DNA of 64,000 nt from Pyrus communis (lineage: Eukaryota; Streptophyta; Magnoliopsida; Rosales; Rosaceae): NCBI RefSeq assembly GCF_963583255.1, contig NC_084809.1, positions 5,069,501 through 5,133,500 of the forward strand, given 5' to 3'. Below the pieces are notes generated by a model. The model saw only the letters and a program-made list of their open reading frames with translations, was not told where the DNA came from and did no database searches. A program made the position numbers and the translations under genes. Positions 11,004 to 23,044 of the stretch are shown here, one piece after another; within the stretch, counting starts at the first letter, position 1; each line of letters opens with the position of its first letter.

Positions 11004-14000
11004 ATGAATATTAAACCAAATTCAAAGTTCGTGTTCTGCGTTATTTTATTATGTGCATTTCTCGAGTCCCATGTTTCCTTTGCAGCTGACAGCATCAGCG
11101 AAAACCGGTCTCTCTTGGGCAATCAAACCATTGTCTCTGCAGGTGGGAAGTTTGAGCTAGGTTTCTTCAAACCAGGTCAGCTTTCAAACTACTATATAGG
11201 CATATGGTACTCCAAGCAAGTAGTATCTGAGATGACTGTTGTTTGGGTAGCAAATAGGGAAATACCAGTATCTGATAGATTTTCTTCAGTCTTGAGCATC
11301 TTAGATGGTAATTTAGTTATCTTGAACCAGTCCAAAACCCTGGTTTGGTCAACAAATTTAAACTCCACCACCAATTCTGGTTCTGTACAAGCAGTTCTTT
11401 TGGATAGTGGAAACCTTGTCTTGATAGCCGGCTCTAGTAATAATACATCAGAGCCTTTATGGCAAAGCTTTGATCATCCAACCCATACTTGGCTACCAGG
11501 AGGTAGACTTCGATTCAACAAAATTACCAATCATAACCAAATTCTCATTTCATGGAAGAGTTCGGAGGATCCTGCACCAGGTCTTTACTCTATTGAGCTA
11601 GCTATGGATGAAAGCAAATCATATCTCTTATCGTGGAATAGGGCTATAATGTATTGGACCAGTGGAATATGGGATGAAAGTTCACATACTTTCAACCGGG
11701 GTCTTGACGTGAGGCAAGATTATAACTTCAATTATAGTTATGTTACGAATGAAAACGAAAGTTATTTCACCTATTCTTCTTACGATCGGACAATTGTATC
11801 ACGATGCTCCATATCTGTCTTGGGGGATATTCAGCAACTAAGATGGTTGAATACTTCCAAGCAGTGGATGTTGATTTGGGCTGAACCAAGCCAACAGTGT
11901 GATGTTTATGGTTTTTGTGGGGCTTTCTCCAGTTGTAATCCCACAACCTTGTGCAAATGTTTGAAGGGCTTTAAGCCGAACCGGCAAAGTGATTGGGCCT
12001 TGCGGAATTATTCTGGTGGGTGTTCAAGAAAAACCAGTGTGCGGTGTGCGAATGCCACGGGAGACGGGTTTCTAGAAATACATAGCGATTCATTTCCTGA
12101 AAGTAAACAAGATGAAAATGCTTATAGTTTCGAAGAGTGTAGATCGATCTGCTTAAAGGACTGCCGTTGCACTGCTTATGCTTATGGCAGTAGTAATGGA
12201 TGTTCAATATGGCATGGAGATGTCTGGGATCTGAAAGAAGTTGATAAAAATGACGGTGATGGAAAAACTTTATACATCAGAGCAGCAGCTTCCGACATCG
12301 CAGCTTCCGACATCAAGAAAAAACGTAAGAAGAGAATGGTTATTCATGTCTTACTTGGAGCCGTTAATATTAATGTTGTCCCAATGATTTTTTTTCTTCT
12401 CTTTGCAGGTGTAATTAAGTCGTCCGTTTTGATTGCAATACTCTCACCAATCACGGGTTTGCTTCTTGTCATTTTTGGCTGTTTCTTATGGAAGAAAACA
12501 TTGGGAAAGAAAAGAGAGCGTAGGAGTAGATATGGTGAGACTAAAAGTAAACTTGCTGCTGGAGGTGAAAAGAACTATGCAGAACTGCCGATCTTTGGTT
12601 TAAGGGCTATAATAGCTGCTACAAACAACTTCGCTGAAGCTAATAAACTCGGAGAGGGAGGATTTGGCCCTGTCTACAAGGTGACACTTCCACTGTATAC
12701 TTGGTACATTTTTCTCCTCATGCAAACCCATGTTTATTTATGACCTTTGGATTGAGTGATTCCAAAGAGAAGAATCACGGGACAAAGTACACATGGTTGT
12801 GCTAAAGGAGAAAAAAGGGTGTTCCAAAATAATTTATCCTTTCAGAAACATGACCGTTCCTTTGCACTTCCTCTAACAAATTTTCTCTTGTGCGCTTTTC
12901 TTCCTCTATACAGGGAATTTTGGCTGAAAATCAAGAAGTAGCCATTAAAAGGTTATCAAAAAAGTCAGGCCAAGGACACCAGGAGTTCATGAATGAGTTA
13001 AAACTTATTGCCAAGCTCCAACATACCAATCTCGTTAGGCTCTTGGGTTGCTGTCTTGAAGATGAGGAAATGATATTGATCTACGAGTACATGCCCAATC
13101 GGAGCTTAGACAAACTTTTATTTGGTAAATACACTCTAATGACTTATTAATTCTTTGTTTCTGCAAATTATTTTCCTTGTGTGCAAATGTCATGTACTGC
13201 AAGATGCATATTATGCACTGTGTCCAACATTTTTTCTAAAATGAAAAGAAAAACACTTGCTTATCTTTTTTCGTGTTTTGTCCAATCAGATGCATCTGAA
13301 AAAATTGAATTAAATTGGGGAAGACGTTTTCAAATTATAGAAGGCATTGCTCAAGGAGTACTTTATATCCACAAGTACTCAAGATTGAAAATCATCCACA
13401 GGGACCTAAAAGCAAGTAACATACTGTTGGATGGAGCCTTGAACCCCAAAATTTCAGACTTTGGAATGGCAAGGATTTTCGGGATAAATCAGACTGAAGC
13501 AAATACAAATAGGGTTGTTGGCACATAGTAAGTCTACATATATCTGGCACATGTTTTCATTCAAGTAATGTTCCATTGCTTACTTCTCTACATATTGTCA
13601 ATTCATGCACAGCGGCTACATGTCACCCGAGTATGCGAGATATGGTCATTTCTCTGAGAAATTAGATGTATTCAGCTTCGGAGTGTTGTTGTTGGAGATT
13701 GTAAGTGGAAAGAAGAATGCTGCTTTTTATCGCTTTGAGCATTCACCAACTCTTGCTGGATGGGTAAGTACTCAAAAATTATTCCAACTCATGATCCAAC
13801 TCATGATCATTCTGTTTTTAAGCCTTCCAAATTCGCAAATGACCGTAAATTCAACATTTGAATTAGGCATGGGAGTTGTGGAAAGATGGAAGAGGAATGG
13901 AGGTGATTGATGAATCGGTAAGGGAAACATGTCGGCTCGATGAAGCTTTGAAGTGTATCCATGTAGGGTTTTTGTGTGTTCAAGAAGCTCCAGTTGATCG

Positions 14001-14175
14001 ACCAACAATGTCTTCGGTAATTCTTATGTTGCAAGGCAATAAATCTACATCTCTTCCACCTTCCAAAGAACCTGCCTTTTCAACACACAGAAATTCCAAT
14101 ATTGTTCGGTCTTCTGAAATGTCTACCATTTTTTCTCACAACTCAGTCACCATGAGTTTGCCAGAAGGTCGATAG
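11004..14175 (+). CDS. G-type lectin S-receptor-like serine/threonine kinase, copy B
   Basis: Predicted exons are 11004-12324, 12409-12680, 12914-13124, 13290-13527, 13613-13763 and 13867-14175, giving 833 residues. The 84-base intron 12325-12408 has no stop and is a multiple of three, so its retention would give an in-frame 861-residue variant. The small intron that copies A and C have after the membrane helix is absent. Domains are as in copy A: signal peptide, B-lectin, S-locus/EGF-like, PAN, membrane helix, kinase. The glycine loop, [15 protein letters not shown] and the subdomain XI DRPTM are all intact. A five-residue AASDI duplication lies just before the membrane helix. This is an intact receptor kinase; ligand unknown. 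Confidence 0.9.
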
Positions 14176-16412
14176 GCGTTGGAAGAGCAGTGACTGGCAA
14201 GCAGTTGAGAAAATAGTATAGTATATTAGAATAAACACCCCGACAACTAGCAGTTTTATACAAACACTTTGGGTTCAATTACACATTACCCGAGTTGTTT
14301 GTGCGTTTTATGGTTTTTGCCCATCCAAACTAAACCTATAATAGCAGCAGATTAAATTTATGCTATGTATTTTTCAGCTGCAAATGTGAGTGTAACCATA
14401 CTTCTAAATATGTTCCCACCGCACCACTTGGTGCAACCGTATTTATATTAATTTAAAATAGAATGTCGCTTGTATCAAAAGGATAAAGAGGAGATTTTTT
14501 TACATCTTCCTACTTTCAGAAGACAAAAACTAAAAACCGAATTGGTCTAGGACAAAGGATTTTACATTAGTATATCCGTAATGGACAACATGGGTTTTCC
14601 TTTGGTTGGAATAGAAAATTTGATAATCATCATATAGAATCTACCGAATGCAAGTTTGGCAACTAGAACTATAAGTAAACTATGTGCCCGATCAGTTTTT
14701 TTATCGACAAGGATTCGAACTTGATGCCTCCTTCAACATTGAAAAGCAAAATATCACTAGAACACTTGATGCGCCTGATCATGTTAAACTCAACTTTTAT
14801 TAACGATAGTACGGGCTGGAGATGATGGGCTCTCGGCAAGCAGAGGGGCTGCTCGGCCTGCAAGAATAAATGGATTCAAACCGTCAACATTCTCTTTGTC
14901 GAGCTGAAACACATGCACCTGTCTGCTCAAACTATAGAGAAACTGAATGCACCCTACAGATCAAGTCAATAATAAATCAATTAAACAAACATTTAGTGAA
15001 TATCACTTCGATCTAGAAAATTTGAGGACCTTGGATAGTTTCACTTACAAGCTACAACAACAAAACCAACGTAAGAGTGTGGATCAACCAACGAATGCAC
15101 CATTCTAACGGCGTTAATATCATCAATTCGAGTCCGATTACCACCAATGTAAGAGTCAGCTTGGTTACAATTAGCACCAGTAAGGACATCAGTTTAATCT
15201 TGAACAAAGCTCCGCTGCCAGTTTCGGCATTATTGATCTCCACAACCTTGAAACCCATGATTGTGCTGATTCTTTATTGGGACGAGCCCAAAAACACAAA
15301 CAGAAAAAGAAAAAAAAAAATCAGGATTAAACTTGTGTTTGAGAGAGACAACATGAGTATGGTATATGTATGGAGGACGTACATATAAAATGTTTCCGTT
15401 TTGGGGCTTAGTTTTTGTGCTTCAAGTTTCTTCTTTTGAGTTCCTCTCATATTTGTTTTCTTTTGTGAGAAGAAAGCACAGACGTGAAAACCAAAGGGGA
15501 AATTAAAAGAAAACTGTTTGGCATTCCTAATATGATTGTTGATTCTCTTACCAGTTTTCGATCGATTGGCTTTGGGCAACTTGTAAACTTATATTCTTTC
15601 ACTTTTCTTTTGTTCTTCAGTCATCAAACATTCATATCGATGCACGATATGAATGGTCCATCGCTAATAACACTTTAGTCTTTATAATTCTAAAAGCCGA
15701 GTTTTTGTCTCATGGCTTAAATTGCTAAATAAGAATGTTGTAGGCAAGGTAAGTAGCATTGTTTCTTGTTACTTTTTTTTTCTACCTGATTTGGTTTCCC
15801 GTATATTTTGGGTCCCTACAATTGTGAGGCAGGGTACTTATGCTTCTTGTTTTGGAGAGATAGTCTCATCTTATCCAATTAAATGTGTCATGTATCGATC
15901 TTTTATTGAATAAAAGATTTACTTTTTAAAAACATAAACAACATTCATTGAGTGAGTGACACCATTAAAATTGCGCACCCAATGCAAAAGAGAACCTCTT
16001 GTTGGTTTGGCAAGTAATTCCTGTTTCAATCAAAACAGAGAGATAATGTGGCTTAGTGAGCGTTGGATAGATTATGCTTATGGGAGTGGTATTATTCATG
16101 GCCATTGCTTGCTATTTCCTGATTTTCAAAAAAATTATGTGTGGGACAGAAACATGAGGTTAATTATTGTGTGTGTCAGTGTTATGTCAATTTTGATAAA
16201 ATTACATGTATGTGTACGATAAGAATCGAATTTTTGAACATCATGCGCTATATTGAACAATGACGATAATTGTTAACACTACGTAATTCTCTCACTATTA
16301 ACATTAAAACATTTCCCTAATATCACGCCGTTCTTCACGTTTTGCATCCACACACAAGCAAACGTGAAAGACGACAATGATTGATTTCAAACGTAAATGA
16401 TGAACTGATGAC
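14176..16412. other. Conserved downstream spacer, unit 2
   Basis: It is near-identical to the spacer behind copy A up to about 15780, then continues with the segment (15780-16412) that also precedes the NDB exon in units 3 and 4. It holds the 3' UTR, the SINE-like remnant near 14700 and, at the right end, the start of the NDB promoter. A 70-odd codon reverse frame at 15052-15258 is shared with unit 1 only because the DNA is duplicated; I do not call it a gene. Confidence 0.7.
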
Positions 16413-17135
16413 TTAGGTCCTGTTTGGCATACCGTATAAGGCACCGGATATGACTAATAATACGGTGTACCGTGTTTAGTGACCGTTTGGATTAAATAGG
16501 CACCGGATTAAATAATCCGAGGCCACCTTTTTTACACGGCGTTTACCCGCTTACTAATACCGTCCAAATTCACGGTATAACTTAGTCGGGCTCGCTGAGA
16601 GACACAATCTTCCTCTTCAGGCGCCCTCTCTTCCTCTCCAGGCGCTCTTTCTTCCTCTCATCCCAGGTTTGTCTTCCCAACTTCTTCTTCTTCGTTTAAA
16701 TCACAGTTCGTCTTTTCAGATTTCTTCTTCTAGGATTCCGCCCCTCCCTCTATTCTTCCCCCTCCTCCTATTTTTCTTGCAATTTTCTTTCAATTGATTG
16801 AATCTAGTTATTATTTTCTCTCTAATTATGCAATTGATTATGTAATTTTGTGTTTTAATTAGAATTTTTGAATTTTAGGGTTTGCTATTGGGGTCAAATT
16901 TAGGGTTTGTTGTTGGTGTTGAACTTACAATTTTAATGATTGGGTAGAGTGGGAGTGTGCAGGTTCACTTACCTAAACAAAACTTTGTCTCTGGCGCAGC
17001 TCCCGTTTCACTCGCTGTCTCGCAGCCGCAACACAACCATACGGAAACTTGACCTTGGGTACGACGGTGACAACTCTTAACCACACCTGAACTACAAATC
17101 TCATTCCAAATTTTTTTTATTTTTATGTGAATTTT

Positions 17136-17140
<5 letters not shown>

Positions 17141-17194
<54 letters not shown>

Positions 17195-17250
17195 GTGTGT
17201 GTGTGTGTGTGCGTGTGTGTGTGTGCGTTTGTGTGTGGGTGTGCGTGTGG

Positions 17251-17293
<43 letters not shown>

Positions 17294-17341
17294 TGTGTGT
17301 GTCTGTGTGTCTCTATGTATGTGTGTGTGTGTGTGTGTGTC
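17141..17341. repeat. Compound microsatellite (AT)n then (GT)n
   Basis: About 50 bases of AT repeats run straight into about 150 bases of GT repeats with scattered GC, GG and CT interruptions, inside the 5' region of the PIF element. Open frames on both strands here are products of the repeat only. Confidence 0.95.
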
Positions 17342-17667
17342 TGTGAAAAATTTCAAACTAGGGTTGTTGAATTGTTGATTGACATTTATTCCAGTTTGTA
17401 AAGTAATTACCTTAGAGTGTGTGTTTTTGAATTCGATTCGTAACATGCTTCCTTGACTGATGAATGTCAAGACATCTTTCTGATTTCATTGTAATTTTTC
17501 CTTCTGATCACCGCAACAGTCTGTAGGATTTATTATCTGCCTATGACATTTTTTGGTAGGACTTATTAACATGCTTCCTTCTGTTTTCAGTGTTATTATG
17601 CATTCATGCTCCAGTTACTTAATTTTTTGCCACTATCTAATAATGTTATTTTATATTTTCACTAGAC

Positions 17668-19023
17668 ATGGATCAAAGAAAGATTGTCGCATGCTTCATT
17701 GTTAACGTGTGGTACTTCAATATTGTGACTTGGTTGATGATGTGGTTCATCAAGAATCATAATTCAGCTAGAAGGCGGAATCGGCAACTTGCACTTAGAA
17801 ATCGCACATTTGTTAGGAGAATGGTAGGGTCAGCCTATTTAGATAGCATAATAGGATATGATGATGTTCAGTGTGTGAACCAAATTAGAATGGATAGAAG
17901 AACGTTCCATTATTTATGTCAAATGCTTCGTGACCACGGTAGAGTAAAATTGGATGGTGTAGTGACAATGGAAGAACAAGTTTGCATGTTTTTGCATATA
18001 CTTGCACATCATGTCAAGAATCGTACAATTGGAAGTAGGTTTTGTCGATCGGGGGAGACCATAAGTAGGTATTTCAATTCCGTTCTACATGGAGTGTTAA
18101 GGCTACAAGGTACATTTTTGAAAGTGCCAGAACCCATTCCTAATGCCTACCCAGATCCTAAATGGAGTTGGTTTGAGGTATTCTTCATATTTTATAAAAT
18201 TACTTCTAAAATTAATATAACTAAATATATTGAGCATACTAATGTTAATGATTTTTTTTAGAATTGCTTGGGGGCATTGGATGGGACTTACATTAACGTT
18301 CATGTCCCTGAGCGAGATAAACCAAGATACCGATCAAGGAAGGGAGAGATTGCGATCGATATGTTGGGAGTTTGTAATGTGGACATGAATTTGATATTTG
18401 TGTACCCAGGTTGGGAAGGGTCGGCATCTGATTCTAGAGTACTCTGAGATGCGATAAGTAGACCATCGGGATTAAAAGTTCCCATGGGTAACAATAGATT
18501 ATTTGTTTATATTAGTAATTTGAATCCTCATTTTTCTTATATATAGTAATATACATTTTTTTGTGTGTTAGGGTGTTACTACCTTGTGGACGGTGGGTAC
18601 ACAAATGGTCCAGGATACCTTGCATCGTATCGGGGAGTGCGTTACCATCTCTCGGAGTGGAGAAATAGAAGACTCCTGATTAATCATGAGGAGTATTTCA
18701 ATATGAAACATGTTCAAGCTAGAAATGTCATTGAGAGATGTTTTGGACTACTTAATATGCGTTGGAGCATCTTAAGAGGTCCATCATTTTTCCTAATTAA
18801 AACACAATTTAGGATTATGACAGTCTGCTGCCTATTACATAATCTTATTAGAAGGCATATGTCAACTGATCCAATAGAAAATGAAATCCTAAACTTGGAC
18901 GAATTTGAAAGTAGTGATGATGATGAAGATATGATTGAGAGTGTTCAACCTACACAAGAATGGACTGCATGGAGAAACACTTTGGCTATGAATATGTACA
19001 ATGAGTGGCGTGCACAAGTGTGA
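17668..19023 (+). pseudogene. PIF/Harbinger transposase (DDE_Tnp_4), nonsense-mutated
   Basis: Exons are 17668-18177, 18262-18487 and 18572-19023, with GT-AG junctions in phase. The product is the HARBI1-like nuclease. It has an N-terminal helix-turn-helix-type region (RMDRRTFHYLC), first catalytic D in LGALDGTYI, second D in GSASDSRVL, and the acidic E in NVIERCFGLL; all three are present. An in-frame TGA at 18445-18447 follows the second D motif. It is probably a C-to-T change of a CGA codon, as in methylated silenced elements. The C-terminus ends with an acidic stretch (ESSDDDEDMIES). It acted with the neighbouring Myb-like protein to mobilise the element, and as it stands should not. Confidence 0.88.
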
Positions 19024-19275
19024 TTTGATTAAATTTTCTTATATATGCATGTTGTGATTTGGTTATGGTTTGTTATTTGAACAAATAGTGATTTCTTATG
19101 TATTCAGTTATGATACTTTATTCGAACAAAGTGTGACCTGGTTATGTATTTATTTAAAAAGTGTGATGATTTGCTTATGGTTTTTATCACTTACTATTAA
19201 TTATATGCATTATTGATTATATGTCCTAATGCCAACATAAAGGCAGTTCCACATGTTGTGTATGTAATTGTAGGA

Positions 19276-20327
19276 ATGGAAAGTGAACAAAGTAGTCAAC
19301 CAAAAGGAAGTAGAAGGGTTTGGAAACAACATGAAGAAGATGCATTGCTCTCCATACTTGAGGAGGCAGTTGTTAAAAATTTGCGATGTGATAACGATTG
19401 TTTCAAACTCGGAACAATGGCTCAGTTTGAAACAGCTATTAATTTGAAATGTCCTAATGCCAATATAAAGGCAGTTCCACATATTGAGTCCAAAATGAGG
19501 TGGTGGAAAAAAGATTATGCAATAGTTTATGACATGGTTAATAAAATTGGTTTTGCATTGAGATGTACGAAAGTGTATTGAGGTTGATAGCACTGAAGTG
19601 TGGCAATCCTATGTAAAGGTAATTCTCTAACATAATACTAGAATTTAACTTTACATATTTGATTACTTAACATGTTCCTTTACATACAATTTAATAGTAT
19701 GATTGTGTCTACCAAACCATATCCTTTAGCCCCATTCATTATAACAGCTTAATTAAATTAATGGATGCTTGATTATATCAAGACAGGTTGAAGGGAACAA
19801 AATAAGATTATTTGTATTTTATGGATAATGTGATTTGTTTTCGCTGGCTAGGAAAATCGTTTCCATTGTATGACAGATTGAATGTTATTTTTGGAAAAGA
19901 CCGAGCAACCGGAGTAGGAGCTGCAACTCCTACTGAGATGATGAATAAGCCTGAGCACATTAATGAAGATGAAGATGAGGCAGAGACTAGTTCTCCCTCT
20001 GTTGCTCAACGGTCCAGTAGTTCAAGTACCCGAAAAAGGAAGAGAGCTACTAATGATAATGATCTTGCTGTGGCCTTTAAAGAAATGTTTTCTGAATCAG
20101 TTGATAAGTTGGGTGAAGTTTTACAAGTTGCTTTTGGGAAAGGAGTGGATCCAAAACTTGAGATTGTTTTAGAATTGTCAAAGATGGATTTGTCTATTGA
20201 GGATCAAATCAAGACACTAAATATCATTTTCGAAAAGTCACAGAATGAGAGGACATTCTCGTCTTTGGATGGTGCAATGAAAAAAGCCTTTGTACTCATG
20301 TTACTTGGACTAAGTAACCCCAATTGA
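19276..20327 (+). pseudogene. Myb/SANT-like second protein of the PIF element, frameshifted
   Basis: The first exon encodes RRVWKQHEEDALLSILEEAV and MRWWKKDYAIVYDM, the Myb/SANT-like DNA-binding domain typical of the second gene of PIF/Harbinger elements. Around 19550-19565 the frame is lost, and the spliceable second part (about 19850-20327) continues in another frame. That part has an acidic linker, a basic KRKRA patch and a conserved C-terminal helix region ending LGLSNPN. In family members this protein binds the element ends and brings the transposase to the nucleus. The ATG at 19276 directly follows an acceptor-like TTGTAG, so an upstream non-coding exon is likely. Confidence 0.75.
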
Positions 20328-20828
20328 CATTTCAAACCAACAACAATATATTTTGTTAAAAGCTACAGCATGCATATATTTTGTTAAAAGTAGCATGCAT
20401 ATATTTTGGCTATCTGGACAAACAGTTTCTTATTGAAACCACCTTGCATTTGTATATTTTATGAACTTGGATATGTGGTTGGATTATATATCGTAACGAT
20501 TGTAGTTGTTTTTTGTAAACCTTCTTTTATGTTATTGGAAAATATTTTGAATTTGATGTATGAAATTTACTATTTTTCTTTGTTATTTGAAAATTTATGT
20601 GGTTTTCAATAGGTATAAATATGAAAAAGGTTCAACAAACAAAGAAGGATTTGTTAAATTTTTTTTTTCTCTTGTCCTATCCTGTTCAGTACCAAACACA
20701 GTATAAATAATACGGTCATTAATCCGATACTGCACCAAACGCCCGACTAATTTAGTCAGTACTATCTTATGACTATTTATCCTATCCGACATAAATAATC
20801 AGTATAGTCCGAGCTGTCAAACGAGACC

Positions 20829-21309
20829 TTAAAGATAGACTGCAGAATAATTGGATCGCACATAGGCAATACTGTATAGTACCAGGTGTCGAAAAAGTCA
20901 GCTGAGGGATGCAGCCTACCAACAGGCTATAGAGTCATTTAATGAAGAAAATTTTCAATCTGATCGTTACACGTAATGATATATTATGTGTTATTATCAA
21001 ATGATGAGATATATGTTGTAAAAAGTTAATAACTTAAAATATAAAATTTCTCACCATTTCTATTAAAATTAACGTTGTGTTCTGTCACAGTTAATTTCTC
21101 TGTGTAATCACGTTACTGTCCGAGGGAAAGCAGTGGAACCGTTAGATAATGACTGATTTTATTTTATTTAATTTCTCTGATTTTATTTTATTTTAGTTAA
21201 CGAATAATACAGTTGCTGCGCAACTCACTCTTTTCTCTTGTTGAGGTGATTTGAGGAAGCAGTCTCTTCTCACTGGATCGGCCTCTCAATTCTGGTCAAC
21301 TTTTCCCTA
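20829..21309 (+). promoter_or_regulatory. Orphan copy of the NDB promoter, unit 2
   Basis: This is homologous to 44500-45025 and 51170-51485, the stretch before the NDB start codon. It includes the conserved TACAGTTGCTGCGCAACTC block (about 21210-21230), likely near the transcription start. It still leads into an intact first exon, but there is no NDB gene body behind it. Confidence 0.6.
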
Positions 21310-21398
21310 ATGACGATCTTGTTCTTCTTCCCCAGAGCTTCAAGAGCTTTCAATGGCCACCCTGTAGCCTCCAAGCTTCTGGTGCTCTGTACTATCAG
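21310..21398 (+). pseudogene. Orphan first exon of NDB, unit 2
   Basis: The 89 bases from ATG to the GT donor match exon 1 of the complete NDB gene (51486-51574) and still encode an open N-terminus containing [20 protein letters not shown]. Homology to NDB intron 1 continues to about 21466 and stops. No further NDB exon follows before the next kinase gene. This is a duplication remnant that could drive a chimeric transcript into the sequence behind it. Confidence 0.85.
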
Positions 21399-21743
21399 GT
21401 TCTCAATTTTCTTGCTTACCGTGTTATTTTCTTTTCGATCTGTTTGGCTTCTGAGAAAATGCATGATCAGAAAATAAAAAATTTGAAGGAACGCGTGTTG
21501 GTCATCGTGAAAAGGAAAGGAGAAGCTACGCTTTTTCCTGTTACTTTCATTCACTGATCTCAGAAGGGGAGCCCCCTCTCCGCTCTCCTCTCCTCTCCTC
21601 TCCTCTCATCTCTTACTCTTCCTCTCTCTCATTCTCTACTGGAAAATCCATAATCTTTAGTCTTCCTCTGCTCTTCCTTTCTTTCTGCTCCCCATATCCG
21701 TGGAGCCTACAAACCAAGTAGTGACGGTTGACAAGCTTCAAAC

Positions 21744-21863
21744 ATGGCGGACGCGTACTGGAGGTACAGCGATGGTGGACAACCGCCGCCGTCGTCGACG
21801 AATTCAGACATCGTAAAGCGTCCTCCCTCTGACGCCGCCGTCGCCTCAAGTGTTGCAGTTTAG
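21744..21863 (+). pseudogene. First-exon fragment of an RRM-type nuclear speckle RNA-binding protein
   Basis: The ATG opens MADAYWRYSDGGQPPPSS followed by KRPPSD, which resembles the N-terminus of plant NSR-like RNA-binding proteins (MADAYWRY, then KRPRSD). The frame stops at TAG 21861-21863 after 39 codons and no RRM follows. A pyrimidine-rich leader with (CTCTC)n lies at 21575-21640. It sits in a segment (21467-23045) absent from the other units, so it came in from elsewhere. The match is from memory and short. Confidence 0.5.
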
Positions 21864-22299
21864 CCTCTCTTTACTCCACGGCTTTTCTGTGTCAAATCGA
21901 CCGCTACATCTCCCACAAAATCTTTTCATCAATTTTCAATAGCGTCCCATCCGATGTGCCTCGACACACCTTAAGCCTGTTTTTGAAAAATCTCCGAAGA
22001 CAGAGCTAGTCATGGAGGCGCAGATCCTATTGCGGTGTCAAACGTGGAGGTATTTCTCTTCTCATAGTTTTGCCTCTAAAAACGTCCGCTAAATTTTCAA
22101 AATTTGGAATTTTTTTATTTTATGTATTTTGATGTTGTTTTGTGAATTTTTGGCGATGATTACAAATTATTCGCGCTTCTGAGAGCAATCGATGAAGTAG
22201 AATGTGATAATCAATGGTTGAATTTCTTGATATGAGCAATTTAAGTTTTTTATTGCTGGTTTGTGGTGGTGATATTTATGGGTTTTGTCGATTAATGTT

Positions 22300-22384
22300 G
22301 GCAGTGATGACTAAATTTTACAGCTTTATGCCAGTTCTGCTTCAGAAAATTCGTGATTGAGAGAGCTGTTTCATACTCTGAGCC
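22300..22384 (+). ncRNA. Candidate C/D-box snoRNA
   Basis: A short terminal stem (GGC at the start, GCC at the end) encloses a C box TGATGA at 22305-22310 and a D box CTGA at 22378-22381, with a C'-like CGTGATTGA near 22352. Spacing of about 85 nt is normal for plant C/D snoRNAs. The guide target is not identified. It lies just before three repeated structured units, the polycistronic layout usual for plant snoRNAs. Confidence 0.5.
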
Positions 22385-22433
22385 TTTTGTTTATTAATTA
22401 GTGTTTTGGATTTCTGTGTTTTTGGTGGTGCCG

Positions 22434-22552
22434 TTGACGATTCAATCCTCTTGTTCGAGGTGCGGTGCAGTGGAATTGAGACCCTGTTTACAGGGAGAAC
22501 CCCTCAGTGAAACTGCATTCATATGAATTTAATGGATTTAACTGAGGTTTTA
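22434..22552 (+). ncRNA. Candidate structured RNA, family copy 1
   Basis: It begins with a C-box-like TGACGA and TTCAATCC and ends with D-box-like CTGA. An inner hairpin CCCTG-TTTA-CAGGG (22482-22495) sits in an outer stem TGCAGT (22466-22471) with ACTGCA (22512-22517). Copies 2 and 3 keep the pairing with different bases. I do not recognise the family. Confidence 0.5.
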
Positions 22553-22696
22553 ATCTTACTTACCCTCCTCGTAAAATGACTTTGTGTTACTTGTTTGGTT
22601 TGTTGTCTGTCTAAGATTAGATTAGTTGTTTGGTATGTTATTAATTGATTGTGATTGGTGTGTTAAATTTTGGTGATATCTTCTTGTCTTTTGGCC

Positions 22697-22806
22697 TGTG
22701 ATGGTTCAATCCGCTTTTTTGAGGTGTAGTGGAGCTGAGACCTTGTTTACAAGGAGAACCCCTCGGTGAAGCTACATTGCATATGACATTAATGGATTTA
22801 ACTGAG
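22697..22806 (+). ncRNA. Candidate structured RNA, family copy 2
   Basis: Same layout as copy 1: TGATGG, TTCAATCC, outer stem TGTAG (22725-22729) with CTACA (22772-22776), inner hairpin CCTTG-TTTA-CAAGG (22741-22754), terminal CTGA. Relative to copy 1, a C-G pair has become T-A in both stems, which is compensatory change. Confidence 0.5.
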
Positions 22807-22915
22807 GTTTTAAGTCTTAATTACTGCATCAAAATCCATTGTTTTTGTGCGAATTGCTTGTTTTGCTGAGTAATGTTTATTATTTTGTTAGGATTAAGTA
22901 ATGTTTAGGCTTCAA

Positions 22916-23027
22916 TGATGTTTCAATCCAACGTGTTTGAGGCGTGGCGGAAGCGAGAACCTGCATTTGTGCAGGTAGAACCTACTCGTGGAAACTACAT
23001 CCCTTGACAGAAATGATGTAGCTGAGG
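22916..23027 (+). ncRNA. Candidate structured RNA, family copy 3
   Basis: The most diverged copy: TGATGT, TTCAATCC, inner hairpin CCTGC-ATTTGT-GCAGG (22960-22975) and terminal CTGAGG. Its flanks GCTTC and GAGGC can pair as a closing stem. The outer stem is weaker here (one mismatch, one G-U). Confidence 0.45.
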
Positions 23028-23044
23028 CATTGCAGTCATATGGT

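Larger units (their letters stand above)
16416..20828 (+). mobile_element. PIF/Harbinger DNA transposon, 4413 bp
   Basis: The ends are GGTCCTGTTTGGCA at the left and the inverse of GGTCTCGTTTGACA at the right. The target duplication is TTA (16413-16415 and 20829-20831), typical of PIF/Harbinger. The sister units at 44490-44530 and 51160-51195 show the uninterrupted site (GATGACTC-AGGATAAAC). It carries both expected genes, a DDE transposase and a Myb/SANT-like protein, both damaged. Confidence 0.93.

Noticed and set aside
17123..17470. Long frames on both strands through the AT/GT repeat
   Set aside because: They encode dipeptide runs produced by the microsatellite and have no start context or conservation.
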